DNA of 64,000 nucleotides from Scylla paramamosain (taxonomy: Eukaryota > Arthropoda > Malacostraca > Decapoda > Portunidae), in NCBI RefSeq assembly GCF_035594125.1, contig NC_087151.1:20041253-20105252 (forward strand), given 5' to 3'. Both the position numbers and the translations under genes were made by a program. The notes below the pieces were generated by a model, which did no database searches, was not told where the DNA came from, and saw only the letters and a list, made by a program, of their open reading frames with translations. This document shows, piece after piece, positions 1 to 10,756 of this stretch (position 1 is the first letter of the stretch; every line of letters starts with the position of its first letter).

Positions 1-20
1 ATAATAATAAACTGTCACTG

Positions 21-44
21 CTACTTCTATTTTTTTCTCTCCAG
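21..44 (+). other. Probable 3' splice acceptor before PolB
   Basis: A polypyrimidine tract ending TCTCTCCAG at 36-44 precedes sequence that stays open, in the polymerase frame, through the ATG at 83. It looks like an intron acceptor, implying an upstream exon outside the window. The same kind of acceptor, in the same phase, is used by the last gene of the element (10,952). Confidence 0.5.
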
Positions 45-82
45 ACACGCCACAAGCGGAGTCGGACCACGATGAGCGCAGC

Positions 83-3000
83 ATGGCAGGAGAGTCGGCG
101 GATGCAGACCTTGACGAGCGCGGGATGCCGGAAGAGCCGCGGTTAATTGACTCGAGGGAAAATTTTATGAGGAGCTTCACCAGACATCAATATGACATAC
201 CTGATCATGTAAGCAGAGATCCACTCGGTCTACTTACCGAATACAGGGAGTTCTTTATACAGGAAATTAGATCATATTTCACGTCGCACGGCTCGCCATT
301 TCCCCCTACCCTGAAAATATTTTCACACATTTCTCTGTTACTAGTGAAATTCTCTACCTTAGGCGAGGATGAACATCGAGTCATTCATATTGCTTTTAGA
401 GCACGACTGATCACCTATCAAGATGTGCCTGACCTTGTTGATTTATGGATCCATCAGCTGAACAGTCGGCTGGAAAGCCTTACCAGCGAGACTGAAGGAT
501 CTGGTTTTATCATTTCAAGAGTACAGAATTTTTTCATCAACTATTGCTTACATGTCGCATGTAGTGGCATAGGAGATTATGTTGCTTATCCTAGAGGTGT
601 GCGAGGAGGGAATGAAATTTTCAATCCTGATGGCCGACATTCATCCTGTGTTATTCAGTGTTTGGCGGCTTTCAGACTTCATGCTCGAGGTGTACTTTGG
701 AAAAGAATTCCAAAAAATATTACGGAGACGGCATGGCGGAGAGAAATACGTCACGCGCGGAAAAGTAGACAGTCCAGTGACTTGGGAGAACTTGAGTCAA
801 TTAGAAAGATTAAATTGTCTGTCTCTGGACGTTTATACACTGACAAAAAGCGGTGAGATATACTATTTAACATTATCAAGAAAAGGCTCGCGGAAGTATA
901 AAACTGTAGTCTCACTTCTTTTACTAGGCGGAAGACATATGATGCTCATTAAAGACGTGGAGAAGCTGCACCGGAAATTGACGAGAAGCTGTCCCACCCC
1001 AGAGGGTCATCAGTTTTGCAAAATATGTTTCAGCTCAGTTCCCAAGTCTGTCAGTTTGAGCGATCACGAGTGTCACTGCGACTTCACTCAAACTCTTCTC
1101 TTTTTAGGTGACGGTGAAAAAGTAAAATTTAAAAATTTTGCCTACACCTATCAGCCTGCATACTTACCATTTTTTGATTTTGAAACTATGATAAAACCTA
1201 AGGAGAATAGGAGTGTGATAGCTGAACATGACCCAATTGGATACTCGTATCTCATCATCAATAGGCATGGAGATGTCGTGGAAAAGAGAAGTTATTTCGG
1301 TGAAGATCCCGTGAATAATTTCATTGATAGCCTATCCAATGCTTGGGGAATCATCAAGGAAAGTGTAGTTAGCTATCCAATTAGCATGTCTGCGGAGGAT
1401 GAAGACCACTTCAAACGTCAGCGTCACTGCAAGCTCTGCCATCAACCCTTTAATGTGAAAACCCCACCTCATAAACATCACGACCACTCATTACCACAAA
1501 ATAACTACAAGGGGGCATTGTGCGCGCGATGCAACCTCCAGTGTCATGACATGAGGAAATATCTCATCACTCTGGCACATAATATGAGCTTTGACGTCTC
1601 CTTAATCATAAAAGACCTTCACTTGCCAGAGTCGCACGTGGACATCCTTGCCAAGTCAGAATCGCATTTATTGAAAGTAAGGATTAAGGAATTGCAGTTT
1701 CAGGACACGCTTTCCATTATGAATGCCGGCCTCGGTCATCTCGCTCAGAGTCACGTGCAGGCGGGCTATAGCACGCGTTACGCCCAGGAAATGGTGAATT
1801 ACCTCCCCGAGGATGTAAGGCGTGTAATTTGCACTCAAAAACAGTTTCTTTGTTATGAGTACATCACCGACCTTGGCCGCTTAGAAGATCGACAATTGCC
1901 ACCTCGCGAGGCATTTTATGACACGCTCAAGGGGAAGGCTCTGTCACCTGGAGAATATGAACACGCTCAAAGCGTGTGGAGTATGACATCCTGCCACACT
2001 TTAGGCGATTACATAAGACTGTATTGTGAGATTGATGTGGGATTATTAGCCGACACATATCTCAAATATAGATCATACCTGCATGAATTTTATGGGCTGG
2101 ACGTGGCACATTACGTGTCACTGTCTTCTTATGCTTATGACGCTTTTTTAAAGTCGACAGGCGTTCAACTTGATCCACCTTACGACCCTAACATGTATCA
2201 CCTGATCAAAAGAAATGTACGAGGAGGCTTTGTAACTTGCGTCAGGCCACACCTGCAGTCAAACCACAAACCCGACGGTGGACCCGGCACCTATGTGTTT
2301 TATCTGGACTATAATTCATTATATGCAAGCGTTATGTGTTCCCCCCTGCCTATGGGTGACATCAAAAAACTTTCTCAGTCAGAGATGGATGATTTTTTTG
2401 AAGTTGGCATCCAGAATCATGCGACAGATGGTGACGTCAGTTACTGGCTGCATTTAGACAGCTGTGACGTTTCCCCCGACGTGGCTCGGATCACGGACGA
2501 GTTCCCTCTGTGCCTCGCACACATGACTATTACAGAAGATGACATCTCACCGTACAGTAAAAGACTGTTAGAAGCTGAGGGTCGTAAGCTGGGGAGGAAA
2601 AATCGTAAACTCGTGGCCAGTCATAAGGGACTGAAAGATCATCTCATCAGTCTGGAATTGCTGCAACTTTTACTCTCACTTGGACTGGAAATACAATGTG
2701 TTCATGCTATATATAGCTTCAGACAGGCTCCATACCTGAAACCTTTCATAGAAAGGAACGTCGCTCAGCGTAAAAATGAGACGTGCGCCATTAAAAATCG
2801 CATTTGCAAACTGATGTCAAATGCAGTTTATGGTAGATCCATGTTATCTGAAGTGAAGTATGGCCTCCAACAGAAATTAGTGACAAAAAGAAAGTCTTTC
2901 CTGAAGTATGCAAGAAATCCATCCTTTAAAAGGGTCCACCAATTAGGCGAGGACCGAGTCATATGTGTCAACAGTAAGAATACGATTAAAATCAGGCAGC

Positions 3001-3779
3001 CAAATTACTTGGGATACCATATTTTAGAAGTGGCAAAGAAGTACATGCACAACTTTTGGTATCGTGTCATCAAAGCTAATTATGGGGAGAGAGCTAAATT
3101 AGCTTATGAAGATACTGACAGTTTCATTTTCAGTCTGCACATACCTACAAACTTAAATGATGAACTGAAACATGGACCCATGGCAAATTTTCTCGACACC
3201 AGTAACTTTGCTTCAGATCACCCGTGTTTTAATGGGGAGCGGAAGGGTCAACTAGGCTTGCTGAAATCTGAAACCGGATCCACGCTCATCAAAGAGGCGA
3301 TTATATTAAAGCCAAAGATGTATTCGCTGCTGTTGGAAGATGACAAGCAAGTATCTCGAGGTAAAGGCATTCCAACTCACCTTCAGCAAAATATATTGCA
3401 TCAGCAGTATAGGGAAACACTTAATAATGTCGCATGTGGGATGGTAGATTGCTATAATATCAGGAATGTGAAAGGACAAATTTGTACCACTCGTATGCGA
3501 AAGCGTACGTTGTCACATTTTGACGACAAGCGCTTTCACGTCGATGGCTATACCTCAAGGGCGTATTATCACCCCGACAATGATCCGCAGGAAAGAGATG
3601 TGGAGAATGAGATGGAAGAGGAGGTGGCGGTGGATGTGGGGGAGGTGGAGGTGGATGAGGAAGAGGAGGAGGAGGAGGAGGAGGAAGAGGAAGAGGGGGA
3701 TGGGGAGGGGGAGTATGGGATAATGAGTGGTCTGTGGCGTGATCGGGAGAGACTTTCCACGACATTATTCACATCGTGA
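83..3779 (+). CDS. polB: Protein-primed family B DNA polymerase (one +1 frame break)
   Basis: This is the replicative polymerase of Polintons/adintoviruses, predicted to copy linear DNA from a protein primer. The N-terminal part is in one frame (83-856) and the rest in the next (579-3779); homology appears to change frame at roughly 680-740. Numbered in the 1066-residue second frame: ExoI FFDFETM (about 198), ExoII LAHNMSFD (about 332), ExoIII YCEID (about 481), polymerase motif A LDYNSLYASVM (about 576), motif B KLMSNAVYGRSM (about 744) and motif C YEDTDSF (about 843). A CxxC/HxHxH/CxxCN zinc-binding-like block lies between ExoI and ExoII, as is common in Polinton polymerases. The C-terminus ends in a run of more than ten glutamates. 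All catalytic residues are present, so only the frame break argues against function. An intron acceptor lies just upstream. Confidence 0.93.
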
Positions 3780-4250
3780 TTAAGGGGTAGAGAAAGAGGG
3801 GACGCAGCTGCTAGCAGCCGCCCTTCATGTAATGTAAAAAAAAAACATTTGCACTGACCACGTAGGCTAAGGAAGAGGGGGAGGTGAAGGATGTGTTAAT
3901 GAGTGGGCTGTGACGTGATCGGGAGTGGCATTCCATGACATTATTCACGTCATAATTAAGGGTTGAGAGAGACCGCGGCCGCTAGCAGCTGCCATTCATG
4001 TAATGTAAGAACATTTGTTTTGAGTGTGGGGTTAAGGAGAGGAATGAAAGGGGATTTGTTAATGTGCTGTAAGAACATTTGTACTGTCCACGTGGGATAA
4101 GGAGGATGAGGAGGAGGAGGCGGAAGAAGAGGAGGTAATGTAAGAACATTTGTACTTTGGTAGGTTAAGGAGAGGGAGGAGGAGGTTGAGGAAGAGGTGT
4201 GGGTCGGGGGAGATCCACGTCATAATTAGAAGGCAGGGATGAGGATGCAG
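3721..4250. repeat. Imperfect tandem repeats between PolB and ATPase
   Basis: The gap after PolB holds no ORF worth calling but has repeated blocks. The block starting TAATGAGTGG(T/G)CTGTG at 3721 recurs at 3897, a shift of 176 bases, with a shared GTGATCGGGAG and a GACATTATTCAC core. A shorter motif, TGTAA(G)AACATTTGTACT, appears about four times near 3833, 4005, 4068 and 4140, each followed by CCACGT/TGGTAGG-like and TAAGGA sequence, separated by GA-rich purine tracts. This may be a regulatory or replication region; nothing in the sequence proves it. Confidence 0.6.
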
Positions 4251-4356
4251 CTGGGAGTTTAGTTATGCTGTTACCTACATGACCATGTAAATAAAGGTTA
4301 AGCAATAAATACTGTAAACATATCGTAGCGTCTTTTAGTAACCCTCTGAACTTAAC
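4251..4356 (+). other. Leader region upstream of ATPase
   Basis: A short AT-rich spacer with two AATAAA motifs (about 4290 and 4305), which could serve as the polyadenylation signal of the PolB transcript. No ORF is seen. Confidence 0.35.
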
Positions 4357-5005
4357 ATGGACAAGACATTTAGCGAAGGGATGCTGAATCTCTTCAGATA
4401 TCCTGCACGCAAAATTATTGCAGGTTATACAAATTCCGGCAAAACACACCTCTGCAATAAAATTATAGAGAAATATCAGCATGGATTTAACAGAATTATC
4501 ATTTGTGGCGTCTCATCGCATTCGCTGCAGCAGAATTCCCCTTTTCAAGATAAGGTCGAAGTGCATGAGAAAATTATTGATCCCGTGATGGATGATGACA
4601 GTCCATACGCCGACCCGCAAACGCATATTAGATGACAATTTCCTCACGGCTGGCAATTCTCAAACGATAGCAGAGGCTTTCACCAAAGGGAGACATAAAA
4701 ATTTGTCAGTTATAATGATAGCACAGAATGTCTTTTTCCCCGGAAAGTATGCTAGAACGATAACTTTAAATGCCTCACATTACATTCTTATGAAAAACAG
4801 AGATATATATCAAATTGAATGTCTGGGCAGGCAACTTTATGGAAGGGAGCACGCCAAACACTTTGTGGAAATTTATAAAAATGTCGTGCTTAGACGAGAT
4901 CACGGTTATTTGTTGTGTGATTTATCCCCGAACGCACCCGAAGAAATTCAACTGCGCATGAATATTGTGGATGAGCCACCCTGTGAGAATGTCTATCTGC
5001 TATGA
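4357..5005 (+). CDS. FtsK/HerA-type genome-packaging ATPase (one +1 frame break)
   Basis: This is the Polinton/adintovirus packaging ATPase, expected to pump DNA into capsids. Walker A is GYTNSGKT at residues 23-30 of the first frame (4357-4635). The Walker B-like ILDDNF lies near 4625 in the next frame (4592-5005), followed by FTKGRHKN and a sensor-like VIMIAQN, both typical of the Polinton A32-like clade. The frame changes by +1 somewhere in 4592-4620. The stop overlaps the integrase start in an ATGA tetranucleotide at 5002-5005. About 215 residues in total, close to the usual family size. Identity is secure; function of this copy is doubtful because of the break. Confidence 0.88.
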
Positions 5006-6103
5006 ACGCCGTTTTGGACGAACTTTACCGGGATATGACGAATCCTGCAGCTTTAGGAGGTGTGCAAGCACTCTACAGAGAGGGGAAGAAAAGGGATAAG
5101 AATCTAACACTCCGCGATGTGAGGGCATTTCTGCAGGGCAACCGCACTTATACGCTTCACAAGCCGACGCTGAAACGTTTTCCGCGACGAAAAATTCTCG
5201 CTCCTAAACCGTCCGTCATTTTAACTTGCGATTTGGCTGATTTTGCGAGGCTGCACAGACACAATGGCGGCGTCCGATACGTCATGTTTTGCTTGGACGT
5301 CTTCAGCAGGTACTTGAAAGTGGCAACGCTGACAAGTAAATCCGGACGCAGTAGCCTGCAAGCGCTGAAAAAAGTTCTAGAGTCGGGGAGTTTTACAGGC
5401 GTGTCACGTCTTTTTTACCGATCAGGGATCCGAATTTTATAATCAAGCAGTGAAAAAATATCTAACTTTGAAAGGTATTACCTTGTATTCCAATTACTCG
5501 CGTGAAACAAAGGCGAGTTTGGCAGAAAGGGTCATCCGAACCATAAAGACAAAAATATATAAATATCTCACGCAGAACAATACACTGACGTATATTAACG
5601 TCTTGCCCACCCTAATAAACACGTACAATCACACCCCACACCGCGGTTTGGGTGGCAGCCAAACACCGGCTCAGGTTCACCGCCTCCGCGAGCTGTCACA
5701 AGTCAGGAAGCAATTTAAACGAATGTATTTAAATCGGCCAAGGGGAAAGAAAGTTGTCAGTCATAAATTAGACGTGGGAGACATTGTACGCTTGCAACGT
5801 GCTTCCCGAACGCAATTTAAATTCAATAAGGGTTATACCGTCAACAATACCGAGGAGCTTTTTAAGATAAGTCGTGTGGATTACTCACATAAAATCCCTA
5901 TTTATTTCATAAGGGATTTGGCGAGGGAGGACGTGACCGGCGCTTTCTACAGGGAAGAATTAATCAAGTCCTCTCTTCCTTCACATTACCAGGTCGATAT
6001 ATTACGATCGAAGGTCGAGCGAGGTAAGAGAAAGTACTTCGTCCACTGGCGTGGATATCCAAATAAATTTGACAGCTGGATAGATGCGGACGACTTAGTA
6101 TAA
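5002..6103 (+). CDS. int: Polinton integrase with C-terminal chromodomain (frame break at T6)
   Basis: A retrovirus-like DDE integrase that would insert the element into host DNA. The first catalytic Asp is in CDLADF (about residue 76). The second motif, TDQGSEF, lies directly after a six-T run (5411-5416) in the next frame, and the Glu follows in SLAERVIRT. After a basic linker the protein ends with a chromodomain, KYFVHWRGYPNKFDSWIDADDL, split here by its usual aromatic residues, which in relatives targets methylated chromatin. The run of T at the frame change suggests one extra T, real or sequencing-derived. It overlaps the ATPase stop (ATGA) and is followed 4 bases later by the next small gene. 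Confidence 0.92.
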
Positions 6104-6106
6104 GAT

Positions 6107-6448
6107 ATGGATGAGGAAAAACCATTGATATTGAAGTACAAGGATTTGGTTTTCCTCCTCTCGCACGTCACCCCTAAATTGCGGAAGCAGGTCTTGCAAA
6201 GTTTGAATAAGCGCGAAGTCAATTGCATCTCGGAAATATTCGCCAACTTTTTGAAGAAACGCCTGACGGACGACGATACCATCATTAACCGCCTGAAAAA
6301 ATTCAAGAATGATATTCGCACTGTAGCCTTGAAGAAGACGCCCGTGTACAAGAAGAAGGCCATTCTAATCTCCAAACGAGGTGGCAGCATATTGGCCGCG
6401 TTACTCCCAATAGCCGTGTCGGCAATAACAAGTTTACTAGAGAGATGA
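6107..6448 (+). CDS. Small conserved Polinton protein with hydrophobic C-terminus
   Basis: A 113-residue intact protein starting MDEEKPLILKYKDL. It is basic in the middle, with many Lys, and ends in a GGS turn plus a hydrophobic stretch (ILAALLPIAVSAITSLL, about residues 95-111). The pattern of an amphipathic helical N-half followed by KKK-x-RGG and a hydrophobic end resembles a small protein often found beside the integrase in animal Polintons/adintoviruses. Its role is unknown; a virion or membrane-active protein is a guess. The stop overlaps the next start as ATGA at 6445-6448. It is one of only two recognisable genes in the element with no break. Confidence 0.7.
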   Translation: MDEEKPLILKYKDLVFLLSHVTPKLRKQVLQSLNKREVNCISEIFANFLKKRLTDDDTIINRLKKFKNDIRTVALKKTPVYKKKAILISKRGGSILAALLPIAVSAITSLLER

Positions 6449-6961
6449 AAGAATATTGTTTAGTTCCCGTCTCAGTTGCCAAGAGGTGTAAGTTTAAACC
6501 GACCGACAGCGCAACTCAGCACCGATTCACGTCAAAACAAGTCAAGAAAAAAAAAAATTTCACTTCCGCTGCCAGCCGCCGCCCTCCCCGACACAACCAC
6601 CGCGACACCACCACCACGCGCGCCCGTCAATCCACCCTTGGATGATTTGATTCGAGTTGCCGTTCCTCCTTCCTTTAGAGAATATGGTCTATCTCTCTTG
6701 AAATTATTGGAGGGTAAACCTGGGATTTCATGGGATGAGCGCAGTAACTTACTTCCACCATTTTCTGGTATAAGCGTGTTTGATCTCATACGAGTACTCG
6801 GTCACGAAAAGGGGGTCGCGAAAAGACTTTCACCCGATAAGCGTCCATTATTATCACTGCTACTTCGCATGGCGCAACTCCCCGTGGATGCCATCAGAAA
6901 TACGACTCAACGAAGTAAACTGATAGGTGGCGGAGTTGGTGACATCTGGGAAGCATATTAA
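6445..6961 (+). CDS. Uncharacterised Polinton protein starting MKEY (break at A11)
   Basis: The start MKEYCLVPVSVAKR overlaps the previous stop and resembles a start seen in other animal Polinton genes at this location. The first frame runs into a poly-A tract of eleven bases (6547-6557). Beyond it the +1 frame stays open to 6961 and encodes a Pro/Ala/Thr-rich linker and then a folded-looking domain (VPPSFREYGLSLLKLLEG, later SVFDLIRVLGHEKGV). About 170 residues across both frames. Function unknown. The homopolymer is the obvious site for an inserted base. Confidence 0.6.
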
Positions 6962-7330
6962 ATGAGAAAGCTCCCCATCTTACTCTGTAAACGAGTAAGT
7001 ACATCAATAATACATGAGAGCACGTGTTAGGCGCGTCAGAAGTGCAGGCCCACGGATGGATAATTGATGAGGGTTATGGTCAAAAAAAGGTTCACCCCCC
7101 CCCATTACCCACATCCCCTAATAAATAATACGTTCCCCGCCCTCCAGCCCTTCCCACCAACAAAGGAAAAAAAAATAACACCTGCGTCAATTTGAATGAA
7201 TAAATTCTACTACGCAGGAGGTATAATATCGACCAATACGTGCGAATAAAGGTCCGCGATGTCACATTTCCCCCTCACTCCCCTCACAGAGGGTTCAACG
7301 TGTGGATCAGCCCTCCAATTACTCGTCAAG
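6962..7330 (+). other. Non-coding spacer before the macro-domain gene
   Basis: No ORF is supported. It holds a C-rich patch (about 7096-7106), an A-run and AATAAA-like motifs near 7120 and 7242 that could end the upstream transcript. Confidence 0.4.
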
Positions 7331-7925
7331 ATGAAGGTGGTCGAGGGCAAGCTGACCGATGGCATCTTCCGCGACCGCCGCTTATATCATTTACTCAGTA
7401 AATGCTGTCTCCACCGAACCGAGTGGGATTGCGCGGGATCTCAAAACGATTTACCCATACGAGAATACACATGCAGCTAGAAAGAGACTCTACTCGCTTC
7501 ATCGGGCCACGGCAGACACGAGAGATGACCCAGGACGTATCATTATCCACGCGCCTCCCACAGGAAGCGTAAATCTCCCTCACCTGGTGGCCTGCGTGAC
7601 TCAGTATGGTTGGGGCGAGGCCGTCGAGGGTAACGAGAAGGCGCGACAGGCAATCGCGACGTCGAAGGATTTGCCTTACGTGGAAGGACTCAAGATGGAT
7701 ACAAGCATGAATTGACGCCAACACTTCCAGAATTGCCTGAAAAAGATTGCCCTGCTAGCCATGGCGAACGCTGAAGTAGAGCAAATTATTATCCCGGAAG
7801 GACTGGGATGTAGAGGTCGCTGCCAGGATGAGTGGAGGAATAATTACCTGCCTATGGTGGAAGGGCTGGCGCAGCGACTTCAACCTTTTGGAGTTGAAAC
7901 TATTCTGGTGAGGAAGTCTGAATAA
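7331..7925 (+). pseudogene. Macro-domain (ADP-ribose-binding) protein, frameshifted with one stop
   Basis: Translation from the ATG at 7331 gives MKVVEGKLTDG; the next frame, open by 7359, continues with strand-like AAYIIYSVNAVS and then EPSGIARDL, matching the first ADP-ribose loop of macro domains. LVACVTQYGWG, HFQNCLKKIALLA and IIIPEGLGCRGRCQDEW follow; the last matches the second phosphate-binding loop (IGCG..GG.W) and ends with an expected amphipathic helix and beta strand (VETILVRK). A TGA at 7713-7715 interrupts the frame where relatives often have an aromatic residue. Macro domains bind or hydrolyse ADP-ribose. This is not a core Polinton gene; it may be a captured accessory that counters host ADP-ribosylation (inference). 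An AATAAA lies 21 bases after the stop. Confidence 0.62.
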
Positions 7926-7945
7926 CTATATCATGTAAATTTTGA

Positions 7946-7951
7946 AATAAA
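7946..7951 (+). terminator. Polyadenylation signal after the macro-domain gene
   Basis: AATAAA 21 bases downstream of the TAA at 7923-7925, consistent with a nuclear, host-type mRNA end. Confidence 0.5.
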
Positions 7952-8024
7952 GTTGATGTGTGTTTGACGAATCGAGTATGAATGTATTCCTTAATTGGGC
8001 TGGCAGTTATTATTTATTTTGGTC

Positions 8025-8220
8025 ATGGCGGGAGCGGAGCATTATCTGTATTTGACGAGTCTGGACAACGCCAAAGACTGCGTATAAATCGCTCAGTAAA
8101 CTATTATCGATTCGATTGCGAGTCAACTCGCGGATCAAGTTAGCCGAGTCATTCACTTTGGGAGGGTAAATCGATTACACTCTTGCTGCATATCATACAG
8201 AAATAAATAGTCGGTGATTA
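8025..8220 (+). pseudogene. Possible remnant of a small/minor capsid gene
   Basis: ATG at 8025 opens a 20-codon frame (MAGAEHYLYLTSLDN...) that stops at 8085. The sequence afterwards is open in another frame for about 30 codons (SLSKLLSIRLRVN...). The start resembles the YYLTL-x-S-N start of Polinton minor capsid (penton-type) proteins, but the remainder is too short or shifted. It may be a truncated penton gene; the evidence is weak. An AATAAA lies near 8203. Confidence 0.25.
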
Positions 8221-8254
8221 TGCTCGACGTCTTATTCATGACGTGACATCCATC

Positions 8255-8659
8255 ATGACGAGAGCGTTCGCACCTCCCACTCGAGCGGAATAAGACTTGC
8301 TTTTTACGCAAAGCAAAGGTGGAGGTTTAGACGACATCCGGGTTTTTATTCCACCCCATTCAAGAAGAGGTGGTGGCCTATTTTCCGTTTTGAGTGGCTT
8401 TGCTAAAAGAGCAATTCCCTTTCTCATGCGCACTGTGGCACCCGAAGCTCTCCAAATGGGAAAAGGTTTATTAACAGATGTTTTAGAGGGGAAGCGACTT
8501 CGCGAATCATTAAGAAATAGAGGTGTTGCAGCCGTGAAGGGCATGGGGGAAAGGATAGTTCGAGGCGGACGAGTAATGAAAAAGAGGAAAGTTGGAGTCG
8601 GAAAAAAAAAAAAAGAGAAAACCACCAACCAGGCAACTGAAAAGAAAGACTTGCTATAA
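8255..8659 (+). pseudogene. Adenovirus pVI/pX-like minor virion protein, in-frame stop
   Basis: The ATG at 8255 reads MTRAFAPPTRAE and then meets TAA at 8291-8293. The same frame continues without another stop to 8659: a GGG turn, RRGGGLFSVLSGFAKRAIPF, then an amphipathic segment with MGKGLLTDVLEGKRLRESLRNR, and a very basic Lys-rich end. That glycine-rich amphipathic helix followed by (V)LEG+xL+ESL+xR is a recurring Polinton/adintovirus minor virion protein pattern, compared by some authors with adenovirus pVI/pX (known from the family). About 130 residues. The single stop suggests a nonsense mutation; a start downstream of it would lose only the N-terminal dozen residues. Confidence 0.6.
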
Positions 8660-8694
8660 AGCAGATATCTTCAATATTTAGCTTAGTCGCGAAG

Positions 8695-10063
8695 ATGACT
8701 CATTACGGACCGGATGTGCAGGGTAGAGCGACCTCCACCCCCCTGAGCAATTATCTGACGGCCGTGAGTGAGAACTTTCCGCGGGTGAATCGCCTGCATA
8801 CCATCGAATCGTCAGTCGCTGCGAGGGGAAAGTTGGACGTTTTACCCGTTAATTTAGACGCAAATGCTAATAATCATGCGGGGATTAACGATCCTTACAT
8901 TGAATTTAGACTGCCTGGTATTCCAGGACAATTTTTGGATCTATCAATGCTGTCTCTAGAATTGCGGGTTAGCGCGACGAAGGCACACGGTGCGCCACTA
9001 GACGATGACGATCACGTCGTTTTTAGTAATGGTTTGAATAATACGATGTTTAAGTCATGCGCTTGCTATTTTAACGAACAGCTTGTGGAGTCATCCTCTT
9101 TGTTCAACTATCACGCCTTCATTAAAATGATTACAACAATCCCTCAGGATAAAATTGACTCTATCGGTCGCGTCGCCTTCTACCACCGCGATTATGATGG
9201 ATCAAAAGGCATAATCAATAAATTTGATGAAGACTATTTCACGGGAGGGAATAAAGACGAGAAGCAAATGATGAAAGATTGTAAAACGCACGGCATTTCG
9301 ATGACTGCGCTTTTTGTTTTCGGATATATCAAGTCTGGACGCTTATCTGCTTGACTCTGTTGATGTGAGAATTCGATTAGAATTGGCTAACAAAACATGG
9401 ATTCTTAATTCACACCAAGATGCCAGCAGTTTCAAATTTAAGCTCGAGATGGCTAAGTTATGGGTTGACCGCGTCACGCCACATCCGCCCGCCTTAGAAT
9501 CGTTAAATACCTCCTTGACTCGAAATCCAATGCAATACACTTTTAATAGAACGCTCAATAAAACGTATGTGTTAGCCGCCAATCAAACGTCTTTGATTGC
9601 CGAATTACCTTTTGCGCAAATCATACCTCAAAATTTGACCATGGGAATAGTTGATATGGACAGCTTACAAGGCGTAATTGATAAGAATGGTTTATATTTT
9701 CAACACGCCGATCTGTCACATGTACATATCACCGTGAACGGGGTGACCATTTATAACGTTCGCAGCTCTTTCCCGCATCACGCGTCAAAATTGTTTTACA
9801 TGACCCTTGAGTCACTAGGATTGGACACACGTAATTCCCTAACATTTGATGCATTTAATAAAGGTCGGACAGTATGTTTCTTTAACTTTGTGACGGAGGA
9901 CGTGCACAATGCCATCCCTCTGGATAAATCAGGAAATCTAAGAATTAATCTGTCTTTTGCTAAGGGACTTAATCACAACCGCGTCATAATGTTTTTCGCC
10001 GACACTACTGGCGTCATAGAAATTGATCATTATCGTCACGTTCGCTGCATTGTCCGCGCATAA
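8695..10063 (+). CDS. mcp: Major capsid protein, double jelly-roll (one +1 frame break)
   Basis: This is the hexon-like capsid protein of the element. The first frame (8695-9354, MTHYGPDVQGRA...) holds an early beta-rich segment (YIEFRLPGIPGQFLDLSMLSLELRV). The second frame (9314-10063) carries VDVRIRLELANKTWIL, a mid-region with an EXXNTSLTRNP turn and a C-terminal beta strand block (GRTVCFFNFVTED, LRINLSFAKGL, VIMFFADTTGVIEID) typical of Polinton major capsid C-termini. The frame changes at a TTTTTGTTTT tract (9311-9320). About 455 residues in total, in line with adintovirus hexons. The protease gene begins 6 bases downstream of the stop. Confidence 0.85.
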
Positions 10064-10069
10064 GCCGTC

Positions 10070-10642
10070 ATGAATGCACGTGAAATACAGGCCGGTCTAG
10101 CAGGCATCTTGGGCGATCGAGTTTATTTTTTAGGCTGTCACGACCATCGCCATGTCACAGATCTGATAAATCTTGCCAGAAAACAGGTGAAGCCATGCGT
10201 TTTCATTCTAAATACATTGAGTGACTCAAAGACCATGGGCCACTGGATTACTGTTTATCTTAATTTTCAAAGTCAGACCATAGGCTATTACGATAGCTAT
10301 AACTTGCATCCCAAATACAATTCCGCTGTCTTACATCATTTTATGCAAACTTGTCCACATATGAAAATTAGCACATTAAATTATCGACTTCAGGGGTTGA
10401 ATTCCCTCGTGTGTGGCATTTATTGCATGTTCTTTTGCCTTCTACTGAGTTGGCATACATTAAAACGTGCAATGTGCATTATTCACGCCACCTTCAAAAA
10501 GCATCAATATCTATATAATGACAAAAAAATTACTCGTATGGCATACGTAATATTTCGTAATATGCCGCATTGCATGCCTACATTTTGCCCAGCCGGCAGC
10601 TGGGCGAGATGTCGTAACATCTGTAAAGCGGTAATAAGGTAG
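10070..10642 (+). CDS. Adenain-like cysteine protease
   Basis: An intact 190-residue protein with the adenovirus maturation-protease (Ulp1/C5-like) arrangement: His58 in MGHWITVYL, Asp75 in YYDSYN, Gln108 in RLQGLNS and Cys115 in VCGIYCMFF. These would form the catalytic triad and oxyanion residue that cleave capsid precursors during maturation (known for adenain; inferred here). It starts 6 bases after the capsid gene stop, in a likely common transcription unit. One of the few unbroken genes in the element. Confidence 0.88.
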   Translation: MNAREIQAGLAGILGDRVYFLGCHDHRHVTDLINLARKQVKPCVFILNTLSDSKTMGHWITVYLNFQSQTIGYYDSYNLHPKYNSAVLHHFMQTCPHMKISTLNYRLQGLNSLVCGIYCMFFCLLLSWHTLKRAMCIIHATFKKHQYLYNDKKITRMAYVIFRNMPHCMPTFCPAGSWARCRNICKAVIR

Positions 10643-10756
10643 ATTGGGGGTGGGGGGGGTGGGAAAGGGGGTCAATATGGGGTAATTGCTGACGGATAAG
10701 CGTCACTTCGCCATCACCTCTCAACCCAGTCGGACGTCGAAGCCTCATCTCCAAGA
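10643..10756 (+). other. Leader upstream of the spliced gene
   Basis: G-rich spacer (a run of eight G near 10,651-10,660) without an ORF, lying between the protease stop and the ATG at 10,757. Confidence 0.3.

Noticed and set aside
3460..3772. Minus- and alternate-frame frames rich in Pro, Ser or Arg over the PolB tail
   Set aside because: Shadows of the GAGGAG run that encodes the acidic C-terminus of PolB.
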